A stretch of DNA of 6,252 nt from Flavobacteriaceae bacterium (lineage in GTDB: Bacteria; Bacteroidota; Bacteroidia; Flavobacteriales; Flavobacteriaceae), in NCBI GenBank assembly GCA_002690085.1, contig NZDM01000016.1, positions 2,461-8,712 of the forward strand, read 5' to 3'. Each line of letters begins with the position of its first letter. Position 1 is the stretch's first letter. The position numbers and the translations under genes are program-made. Of the stretch, positions 1-5,822 are shown in pieces. The notes under the pieces were generated by a model. The model was not told the DNA's origin, ran no database searches, and worked only from the letters and a program-made list of their open reading frames with translations.

Positions 1-897
1 GCAAATCTCGAGCGGGTCAAAACTGTTTTTTCATACTATTCTAAAAATTCAAAATCACTTTACGAAACCATTCAATGGGCAGAAGCAGATTTAAATGATT
101 TGCCTAAGTTAAAATTGGCATTCAAAGGCATAACTCATGTATACCATTGTGCAGCTTATATTTCTTTTGCCCCCTCTAATTATAAAATTTTGAGAGCGAC
201 CAATATTAAAGGAACCGCTAATATTGTGAATTTAAGCATTGCAAATAAAGTTGAAAAATTATGTTATGTAAGCAGCGTGGCTACTTTGGGTTACGATGCG
301 AATTTAATAACGGAAGAAACGAAATGGCAGGGCAATCAAAACCAAAGCGTTTACGCCATATCAAAATACGGTGCAGAAATGGAAGTCTGGCGGGCTTCTC
401 AAGAAGGGGTAGAGGTTGTGATTGTAAATCCTGGTGTGATTCTGGGGCCAGGTTTTTGGAATTCTGGCAGTGGGCTGTTGTTTAATTTAGCAGAGAAGAA
501 ACAGCGCTATTTTACAAATGGAAGAACAGGCTATGTTGCCGTTAATGATGTTACCAAAGCGATGCTAGATTTAATGGACTCCGACATTAAAAATCAGCGT
601 TACGTTCTGGTGGCTGAAAACCTAACCTATAAAGAGATCCTCACTACCGTTGCTAAAAGTATGGATATAGCGCCCCCTACAAAACTGGCTTCCGAACGTA
701 TGTTACAGTTCGCAATGGTTTACGATTGGCTGCAGTCTAAATTATTGGGAAGAAAAAGACGGCTGAGTAAAGCCCTGTGCCGTGCGCTTACAAGGGACTG
801 TAAATTTAGTTCTGAAAAAATAAAAACAGACTTAAAATCCTTCAAATTCACCCCTATTTCAGAGGCAACTCAACAAGTGGTTCAATATTTTTTTTGA
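1..897 (+). CDS. NAD-dependent epimerase / extended SDR, 5'-truncated by the window edge
   Basis: The frame is open from base 1 to the TGA at 895-897, giving 298 visible residues. The N-terminal Rossmann strand and glycine motif are outside the window, so perhaps 35-45 residues are missing. Visible SDR landmarks, numbered from base 1, are VYHCAAY near residue 50, YVSSVATLG with the catalytic-type Ser at 91-92, the active-site pair Tyr118 and Lys122 in YAISK, and NPGVILGPG, which is typical of extended SDR epimerases. Family members bind NAD(P) and act on nucleotide sugars, sterol-like or flavonol-like substrates, so the substrate cannot be named. The C-terminal 90 residues are variable and basic (GRKRRLSKALCR), which may suggest membrane association. 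The TTG at position 100 is not taken as the start because coding similarity continues upstream. The last 44 bp overlap the convergent DUF4296 gene. Family assignment is firm; biological role is unknown. Confidence 0.9.
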   Translation, partial: ANLERVKTVFSYYSKNSKSLYETIQWAEADLNDLPKLKLAFKGITHVYHCAAYISFAPSNYKILRATNIKGTANIVNLSIANKVEKLCYVSSVATLGYDANLITEETKWQGNQNQSVYAISKYGAEMEVWRASQEGVEVVIVNPGVILGPGFWNSGSGLLFNLAEKKQRYFTNGRTGYVAVNDVTKAMLDLMDSDIKNQRYVLVAENLTYKEILTTVAKSMDIAPPTKLASERMLQFAMVYDWLQSKLLGRKRRLSKALCRALTRDCKFSSEKIKTDLKSFKFTPISEATQQVVQYFF

Positions 898-1330
898 CTC
901 GGTTTTGAGTAAATATTCGATTTTTTTTCCTTGTTTTAGTCAAAGAGTCACTTTTTAATTTTCTTAAAGAGTCTGCCACTTTATTTTGAATTTCAATGCG
1001 CTTTTGAATGCGCTGTTTTTTAGCGTCAAGTTTTTCTTTAACGCGTTGGTAAATTAAACTGTATTGATCAATATTACGGGCGTAATAAGCATTGCTGTTT
1101 TCAAACTGTGTTGAATCAATATTGTATTTTTTAAAAACATAACCCAACGGGTTTTTAAGCCGGTCTTCTAATATTTTTTTATTGGCGCCTTGAGCTGAAT
1201 TTAAAATCATAAGATCACTTAAAATTTCTACCATTTGATCTTCAGGAATCAAATCGACAGGAGCTTCAAAGGCGTTTTTATTACAAGATTGTAAAATAAG
1301 TAAAAATGCTAAAAAATGGAGAATTCTCAT
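854..1330 (-). CDS. DUF4296 family lipoprotein
   Basis: This 158-residue protein starts with a short lipoprotein signal peptide: Met-Arg, a hydrophobic stretch at residues 3-13, then the lipobox LQSC with the lipidated Cys at 16. Residues 24-102 match my memory of the Bacteroidota-only DUF4296 domain: PVDLIPEDQMVEILSDL, a KKYNIDSTQF segment, and a YYARNIDQY...IYQRV helix. The remaining tail (about 100-148) is strongly basic and helical, rich in Lys/Arg with few hydrophobics, and may form a coiled coil or bind an acidic partner. It is the last gene of the leftward operon: its ATG overlaps the pyrC stop as ATGA, which suggests translational coupling. Its 3' end overlaps the epimerase gene. The function is not known; location on the periplasmic side of a membrane is inferred from the lipobox. 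Confidence 0.88.
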   Translation of the reverse strand: MRILHFLAFLLILQSCNKNAFEAPVDLIPEDQMVEILSDLMILNSAQGANKKILEDRLKNPLGYVFKKYNIDSTQFENSNAYYARNIDQYSLIYQRVKEKLDAKKQRIQKRIEIQNKVADSLRKLKSDSLTKTRKKNRIFTQNRVKKNIEPLVELPLK

Positions 1331-2673
1331 CGGTTAAATGTAAGGCGCATGGCCGAATTTTTGTTTGTAAATTTAGCATTATGATAGATTAAATTACCAT
1401 TTAGAATGGTGTGGGTAATTCTAGACTTAAAAGTGACCCCCTCAAAAGGTGACCAGCCACACTTATATAAAATATTTTCTGGACTAACGGTCCATGGGTT
1501 GTACGGGTCTACTAAAATTAAATCTGCAAAATAGCCTTCACGAATAAAGCCTCTTTTTTCAATTTGAAATAAAATAGCGGGATTATGCGCCATTTTCTCT
1601 ACCATCTTTTCAATTGAAATTTTGCCTTTGTGATAGGCCTCCATCAGAGCTACTACCGCATGTTGAACCAAAGGCCCGCCTGAAGGGGCTTTGGTATATG
1701 GATTCGCTTTTTCTTCCCTGGTATGAGGGGCGTGATCTGTGGCAATGACATCAATTCTATCGTCCAACAGAGCCTCCCACAAGGCTTCTTGATCTTTGGT
1801 TGTTTTCACTGCTGGATTCCATTTGATAAAGGTCCCCTTTTTGTCGTAATCTTCATCTGAGAACCAAAGGTGATGGATGCAAACCTCCGCAGTAATTTTT
1901 TTCTTTTCCAATGGTTTTTTATTGGAAAATAATGCTGTTTCTTTAGCTGTAGACAAGTGAAAAACATGCAATCTAGCGCCTGTTTTTTTTGCCAATTCAA
2001 TGGCTTTTGATGACGATAAATAACAAGCTTCTTCACTTCTTATAATGGGATGAAATTTAACGGGAATGTTGTCTCCGTATTCGTCCTTGAATTTTTTGGT
2101 ATTGGCACGAATGGTATCCTCATCTTCACAATGCACAGCAATCAGCAAATCTGTACTAGCAAATATCTTTTCTAAAACCTCTGGATTATCAACCAACATA
2201 TTTCCTGTTGAGGAGCCCAGAAAAAGCTTAAGGGCTGCAACATTTTTTGAATCAATTTTAAGAATTTCATCTAAATTATCATTGGTACCTCCAAACATAA
2301 AAGAATAGTTGGCATATGATGTTTTTGAGGCCTTGGTGAATTTTTCTTCAAGCTTTTCAATGGTTGTGGCTTGCGGTTTGGTGTTGGGCATTTCTATAAA
2401 AGAAGTAATCCCACCGGCAATGGCCGCTCTTGATTCTGTTTCAATATTTGCTTTGTGGGTCAAACCAGGCTCTCTAAAGTGAACTTGGTCGTCAATCATG
2501 CCTGGCAATAAAAATTTATTTTCAGCATCAATAAGCAGGGTATGAGCGTTTTTTGAACTTATTGACGGTGCAATTTCTTTGATTTTTTGACCTTCAATTA
2601 ACAAGTCACCCTCCAAGATTTCCCCCTGGTTTACGATGCGTGCATTTTTAATTAATATCGATGATTCTTGCAT
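1327..2673 (-). CDS. pyrC: Dihydroorotase (PyrC), amidohydrolase family
   Basis: This 448-residue cytoplasmic enzyme should interconvert N-carbamoyl-aspartate and dihydroorotate, the third step of de novo pyrimidine synthesis. It has the full amidohydrolase layout: a small N-terminal beta domain (1-55), the TIM barrel entered at LPGMIDDQVHFREPG (56-70), MPNTKP at 95-100, Lys149 in ALKLFLGSSTGN (the position usually carbamylated to bridge two metals), His181 in AVHCEDE, His239 in VFHLST, Asp313 in ATDHAPH, a substrate-loop ASGGPLVQH region near 329-338, and a C-terminal beta segment (ADLILVDP). The first histidine of the usual HxH metal motif is Gln63. I recall the same DDQVH motif in Porphyromonas dihydroorotase, so this appears to be a phylum trait rather than damage. 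Its ATG follows directly on the stop of the upstream mannosyltransferase gene, and its stop overlaps the DUF4296 start. Hydantoinase or allantoinase is the main alternative, but the length and signature motifs favour PyrC. Confidence 0.94.
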   Translation of the reverse strand: MQESSILIKNARIVNQGEILEGDLLIEGQKIKEIAPSISSKNAHTLLIDAENKFLLPGMIDDQVHFREPGLTHKANIETESRAAIAGGITSFIEMPNTKPQATTIEKLEEKFTKASKTSYANYSFMFGGTNDNLDEILKIDSKNVAALKLFLGSSTGNMLVDNPEVLEKIFASTDLLIAVHCEDEDTIRANTKKFKDEYGDNIPVKFHPIIRSEEACYLSSSKAIELAKKTGARLHVFHLSTAKETALFSNKKPLEKKKITAEVCIHHLWFSDEDYDKKGTFIKWNPAVKTTKDQEALWEALLDDRIDVIATDHAPHTREEKANPYTKAPSGGPLVQHAVVALMEAYHKGKISIEKMVEKMAHNPAILFQIEKRGFIREGYFADLILVDPYNPWTVSPENILYKCGWSPFEGVTFKSRITHTILNGNLIYHNAKFTNKNSAMRLTFNR

Positions 2674-3399
2674 TTATAATTTGCCTAAAATTTGTTGAGC
2701 ACGGAGGATCAAAACTCCTTTTATTGCTTCTGATATGATGCCTTTTGTGAGTTTAGATGTGCCTTTAACTCGGTCGGTAAAGATAATAGGTATTTCTTTG
2801 ATTTTAAATTTTTTATGAATTGCTTTGTATTTCATTTCAATTTGAAACGCGTACCCTACAAACCTAACCTGATCCAAATCCAAGGATTCCAAAACCTTTC
2901 TTTTATAGCAAATAAACCCAGCGGTTGGATCTTTAACTGACATACCCGTAATAATGCGTACATACCAAGACGCGAAGTATGACAGTAAAATCCTTGATAG
3001 CGGCCAATTTACAACGTTGATGCCATTTTTGTAGCGAGAGCCAATGGCAAGATCAACTCCCTGTTCTGTACAAGATTTGTAAAGTGTAATCAAAGAATTG
3101 GGGTCATGAGAAAAGTCAGCATCCATTTCAAAAATATATTTATAATCGCGTTCTAATCCCCATTTAAATCCTGCTATATAGGCCTTGCCTAAACCGAATT
3201 TAGACCGCCGCTTTAGTAGAAATAATTTATTTGAAAAATCGGTTTGAAGGCTGCAAACCTTATCTGCTGTTTGATCGGGAGAATTATCATCCACCACTAA
3301 AATATGAACCTGCGGATGCAACAAAAACACGGCCCGCAAAAGTGCTTCGATATTTTCGATTTCGTTATAGGTTGGAATGATAATAAGTGTGTTCTTCAT
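2674..3399 (-). CDS. Polyprenol monophosphomannose synthase-like glycosyltransferase, family GT2
   Basis: This 241-residue GT-A enzyme probably transfers mannose from GDP-mannose to a polyprenyl phosphate at the cytoplasmic face of the inner membrane, producing a lipid-linked mannose donor. Motifs in order: PTYNE (9-13), VVDDNSPD (35-42) for nucleotide binding, the DAD metal motif (93-95) in MDADFSHDP, GSRY (120-123), DPTAGF (157-162), and FTDRVKGTSKL (207-217), which is typical of dolichol/polyprenol phosphate mannose synthases. It has only the catalytic domain, with no C-terminal GtrA-like or four-helix membrane domain, so it resembles the DPM1-type soluble form. It is the first gene of the leftward operon; its TAA is immediately followed by the pyrC ATG. 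A -7 box lies 18-25 bp upstream of the start. The acceptor pathway (protein O-glycosylation or another glycan) is inference; undecaprenyl-phosphate glucose synthase is a less likely alternative. Confidence 0.92.
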   Translation of the reverse strand: MKNTLIIIPTYNEIENIEALLRAVFLLHPQVHILVVDDNSPDQTADKVCSLQTDFSNKLFLLKRRSKFGLGKAYIAGFKWGLERDYKYIFEMDADFSHDPNSLITLYKSCTEQGVDLAIGSRYKNGINVVNWPLSRILLSYFASWYVRIITGMSVKDPTAGFICYKRKVLESLDLDQVRFVGYAFQIEMKYKAIHKKFKIKEIPIIFTDRVKGTSKLTKGIISEAIKGVLILRAQQILGKL

Positions 3400-3416
3400 A
3401 AATATTGTATGACAAG

Positions 3417-3424
3417 CAAAAATA
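3417..3424 (-). promoter_or_regulatory. Candidate -7 box (TATTTTTG) of the leftward operon
   Basis: Read on the minus strand this is TATTTTTG, an exact match to the Bacteroidota primary sigma -7 consensus TAnnTTTG. Transcription would start a few bases downstream, near 3409-3413, leaving a leader of roughly 10-14 nt before the mannosyltransferase ATG at 3399. No TTG-type -33 element is seen at the expected spacing, so the call rests on one box plus position. Confidence 0.45.
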
Positions 3425-3446
3425 AGCTATTTATACGAGTCTCATA

Positions 3447-3473
3447 ATACAAAATTTCTTCTTAATTTTGTAT
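3447..3473. repeat. Perfect inverted repeat, 10-bp arms with 7-nt spacer, abutting a start codon
   Basis: The left arm ATACAAAATT (3447-3456) is exactly complementary to the right arm AATTTTGTAT (3464-3473), separated by TCTTCTT. The right arm holds nearly all of the rightward -7 box and ends one base before the DUF4271 ATG. The left arm, read on the minus strand, gives AAATTTTG, one mismatch from the same consensus. This could be an operator for a dimeric regulator or simply two back-to-back promoter-like boxes. It is AT-rich, so chance cannot be excluded. Confidence 0.55.
3463..3470 (+). promoter_or_regulatory. Candidate -7 box (TAATTTTG) for DUF4271-hemD
   Basis: TAATTTTG is an exact match to the TAnnTTTG -7 consensus of Bacteroidota. 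It ends only 3 bp before the ATG at 3474, so the transcript would begin at or within a base or two of the start codon and be leaderless or nearly so. No clear -33 TTG is present at the expected distance upstream. The box sits inside the right arm of a perfect inverted repeat. Confidence 0.5.
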
Positions 3474-4130
3474 ATGCTTAGAGAGGTTATTTCAAATGAC
3501 GGTTATGTATTGTGTGGACTGCTGAGCCTCATACTGTTGTTAATTGTAAAAATACTTCACTCCAGACGTTTGATTGATTTTTTAGGATTCTTGGGAAATT
3601 CTAATTATTTGCGAATATACCTGAAAGACCACTCTTTTTTTGACAGTTTTGACTCCCTTTTATTCTTTAATTTTTGTTTAAACGGTACTGCATTTGGTTA
3701 TATTGCTCACATAGCTTTGGTCGGAGATGTTGCAATGAATGGCAGCGTGTTTTTTATGTCTTTTGGATTGATTGCATTAGGACTCCTCTTAAAAATTGGA
3801 GTTGAACTTCTAATTGGATTTGTTTTTGACTTGTATAAACCCTTGAATGTTTTAACATTTCAACAAATCAGCAGTATCAACTTTGTTGGTATTTTACTGC
3901 TTCCAATGAATGCCCTCATAGTATTTCATTTAAACTTTGATAAATCTGCGGTTCTAATTGGAGTACTTTTAGTATTATTTGTTTTGATCATGGGGATGGT
4001 CAAGACCATTCAATCCAATCTAAAGCTCATTTTAGGTAATTTCTTGTATTTTATTTTATATATTTGCACCCTGGAATTTGGACCCTATGTTATTATTTAC
4101 AACTATTTAAGTAAGTCCAACTACTTATAG
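3474..4130 (+). CDS. DUF4271 family integral membrane protein
   Basis: This 218-residue protein is almost entirely hydrophobic, with about six membrane segments at roughly 10-27, 60-81, 92-116, 134-152, 158-176 and 185-208. The N-terminal pattern (MLREVISNDGYVL, then a helix, then a basic stretch and YLRIYLKDHSFFDSF at about 45-60) and the final LEFGPYVIIYNYL match what I recall of DUF4271, a family confined to Bacteroidota. The ATG at 3474 is preferred over an in-frame TTG at 3468, because the TTG lies within the likely -7 box and family members begin with an M-x-R-x-[VI]-x-SND-like sequence. The gene is followed 12 bp later by hemD, so the two are probably co-transcribed. No catalytic residues are evident and the function is unknown; a link to the neighbouring HemD-like protein is suggested only by position. 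Confidence 0.85.
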   Translation: MLREVISNDGYVLCGLLSLILLLIVKILHSRRLIDFLGFLGNSNYLRIYLKDHSFFDSFDSLLFFNFCLNGTAFGYIAHIALVGDVAMNGSVFFMSFGLIALGLLLKIGVELLIGFVFDLYKPLNVLTFQQISSINFVGILLLPMNALIVFHLNFDKSAVLIGVLLVLFVLIMGMVKTIQSNLKLILGNFLYFILYICTLEFGPYVIIYNYLSKSNYL

Positions 4131-4142
4131 AGCACCCATTTT

Positions 4143-4889
4143 ATGAAAGTAAAAACCATTTTAGTTTCACAACCCGAACCAAAGGTCGAAAATTCACCTT
4201 ACTTTGACCTTCAGCAAACTCAAAAAGTAAAAATTGATTTTCGTCCCTTCATCCATGTTGAGAACGTTACAACAAAGGAAATCAGATTACAAAAGGTAGA
4301 TTTCTCTAAGTTTTCTGCGATTATTTTAACCAGCAGAAATGCCGTTGATCACTTTTTTAGAGTGGCTGAATCCATGCGTTTTAAAGTTCCAGATTCAATG
4401 AAATATTTTTGTCAGTCTGAGGCTGTTGCATACTATTTACAAAAATATGTGGTTTACAGAAAACGTAAAATTTATGTAGGAAAGCGCACCTTTGCGGAGC
4501 TTCTTCCGGTCATTAATAAGCACAAGAACGAATCTTTTTTACTGCCTTCTTCTGACAAACTCAAGCCTTCAGTTCCTATGGCTTTAGATGAATTAGGCCT
4601 CAATTGGAAACAAGCCGTTTTTTACAAAACAGTCATCAGTGATTTATCGGATTTGGCCAATGTTTATTATGATATTTTGGTATTTTTCAGTCCGTCTGGA
4701 ATTGACTCTTTGTTTCATAATTTCCCAGATTTTAAACAAAATGATACACGTATTGCTGTTTTTGGGAATACCACTGTCAAAGCAGTCGAAAATAAAGGGC
4801 TACGTGTGGATATTTCAGCTCCTAGCAAAGACACACCTTCTATGAGCATGGCGCTTGAGCGTTATATAAAAAAAATGAACAAAAAATAG
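4143..4889 (+). CDS. hemD: Uroporphyrinogen-III synthase (HemD-like)
   Basis: This 248-residue soluble protein belongs to the HemD family, which cyclises hydroxymethylbilane to uroporphyrinogen III with inversion of ring D in heme, siroheme and cobalamin synthesis. Family landmarks are the N-terminal strand TILVSQPEP (5-13), AIILTSRNAVDHFF (59-72), the hinge and second-domain region YVGKRTFAELLPVI (111-124), FLLPSSDKLKPSVP (132-145), ILVFFSPSGIDSLF (178-191), IAVFGNTTVKAVENKGL (204-220) and the C-terminal AP...TPSMSMAL (226-238). The family is poorly conserved in sequence and has few essential side chains, so activity cannot be read from motifs. The gene is not next to hemA, hemC or hemE here but is paired with DUF4271. 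It may therefore be a second HemD paralogue rather than the housekeeping enzyme. No hairpin terminator is visible after its TAG. Confidence 0.88.
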   Translation: MKVKTILVSQPEPKVENSPYFDLQQTQKVKIDFRPFIHVENVTTKEIRLQKVDFSKFSAIILTSRNAVDHFFRVAESMRFKVPDSMKYFCQSEAVAYYLQKYVVYRKRKIYVGKRTFAELLPVINKHKNESFLLPSSDKLKPSVPMALDELGLNWKQAVFYKTVISDLSDLANVYYDILVFFSPSGIDSLFHNFPDFKQNDTRIAVFGNTTVKAVENKGLRVDISAPSKDTPSMSMALERYIKKMNKK

Positions 4890-4969
4890 TTCAATTCCTA
4901 TCCTTCTTCAAAAAAATCTATTTTTCATTCAATTCTTAATGTCGTATATTTAATGAAATTTCTTTAATA

Positions 4970-5815
4970 ATGAATGCTAAGTTTTTCTTTCTAATTGTAA
5001 CCGTTTTCGCTTTCAGTTGTAGTAATGAATCCGTTGATTCTTTACCAGAGAACAACGCGAGTGATTTCTTTCCAAATAATGTCAATAGCTACTGGAAATA
5101 TGTAGTCGACAGCAACAGTGAAGACCTGCCCGATATGAACTTTGCAGCCTTGGATTCGGTTTATGTTGCTGAATCTTCTGACAACTCTATTTCATTGGCA
5201 GCCAATAATGATGCCTTGGCTAATGGGAGGATGAATATGATTTTAACGTCTGGCAACTTGTATAAAACCGATAATACGCTGGCATTGGATGGAAGTATTG
5301 ATCTTACTGAAAATCTTGCCGATTTAGGGTTCGCCGACAGCTTTACCTTGACAGGACTGACCCTCTATGATTTAGAGGCTTCCAACGAAAGTATTATGTT
5401 TACAGAAAATGGTACATCTTCAAATTCAATTCCTATTCAAGATACCGAGGTACCGGTTGATATTAATTTTGAAATCCAAACTAAAAAAATAAATTTTTAC
5501 GATTCTAAAACAATCAACCAAATAAATTACAATAATGTTTTTGAAGGTGAACTAACGCTTTCACTTGAAATCAATGCCACAATTTCTCTGTTGGGCTTCC
5601 CTCAAACCGTTACCTTCTTAGATCCTCAAGACATCCTTTCCATAAATTATTATTTTGCAGAATCTATTGGGATGGTAAACGCTCAAGCGTCTCAAGGCTT
5701 CGCTTTGTCTGATGAATTGACAACTTTATTAACTCTCGCCAATATTCCATTGGAAATTCCAACTAGTATCAATATTTCAAGCTCAGAAGTGTTGAGTGAT
5801 TATGCATTGGAATAA
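4970..5815 (+). CDS. Uncharacterised Bacteroidota lipoprotein
   Basis: This 281-residue protein has a lipoprotein signal: MNAK, a hydrophobic core at 5-15, and AFSC with Cys17 as the likely lipidated residue, followed by SNES. The segment after it, FFPNNVNSYWKYVVD (33-47), resembles the [YF]FP-x(3)-[GN]-N-x-W-x-Y motif that starts many secreted or surface Bacteroidota lipoproteins. The rest is rich in Ser, Asn, Asp and Leu with alternating hydrophobic residues, suggesting a mainly beta fold. The mature part is clearly acidic and has almost no Cys. It has no catalytic motif I can recognise. It lies 80 bp downstream of hemD and ends 7 bp before the stop of the convergent exchanger gene. Only a weak 7-of-8 -7 box match (TATATTTA, 4945-4952) precedes it, so read-through from hemD is possible. 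Outer-membrane location is inferred; function unknown. Confidence 0.82.
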   Translation: MNAKFFFLIVTVFAFSCSNESVDSLPENNASDFFPNNVNSYWKYVVDSNSEDLPDMNFAALDSVYVAESSDNSISLAANNDALANGRMNMILTSGNLYKTDNTLALDGSIDLTENLADLGFADSFTLTGLTLYDLEASNESIMFTENGTSSNSIPIQDTEVPVDINFEIQTKKINFYDSKTINQINYNNVFEGELTLSLEINATISLLGFPQTVTFLDPQDILSINYYFAESIGMVNAQASQGFALSDELTTLLTLANIPLEIPTSINISSSEVLSDYALE

Positions 5816-5822
5816 CAATGGC

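Noticed and set aside
100..102. TTG as start codon of the epimerase
   Set aside because: The same frame is open to base 1 and encodes sequence typical of the family upstream (RVKTVFSYYSK), so the true start is outside the window.
261..485. Plus-strand open frame of 74 codons inside the epimerase gene
   Set aside because: It lies wholly within the epimerase in another frame; the epimerase frame carries clear SDR motifs, and this one shows none.
897..910. ACTC-ggtttt-GAGT hairpin followed by a T-rich stretch after the epimerase stop
   Set aside because: The stem is only 4 bp and the T-run starts about 10 bp away; it also lies inside the DUF4296 coding region. Too weak for a terminator call.
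1806..2308. Two open frames within pyrC (minus 1806-2036 and plus 2066-2308)
   Set aside because: Both overlap well-conserved dihydroorotase motifs in the correct frame and have no family features of their own.
4639..4845. Plus-strand open frame of 68 codons inside hemD
   Set aside because: It is an alternate-frame shadow of the conserved HemD C-terminal half.
4876..4893. TGAAC / GTTCA inverted repeat at the end of hemD
   Set aside because: It has only 5-bp arms with an 8-nt A-rich loop and no T-tract directly after it, so it is not a convincing terminator.
4945..4952. TATATTTA as a -7 box for the lipoprotein gene
   Set aside because: It misses the final G of TAnnTTTG and has no -33 partner; in such AT-rich DNA a 7-of-8 match is expected by chance.
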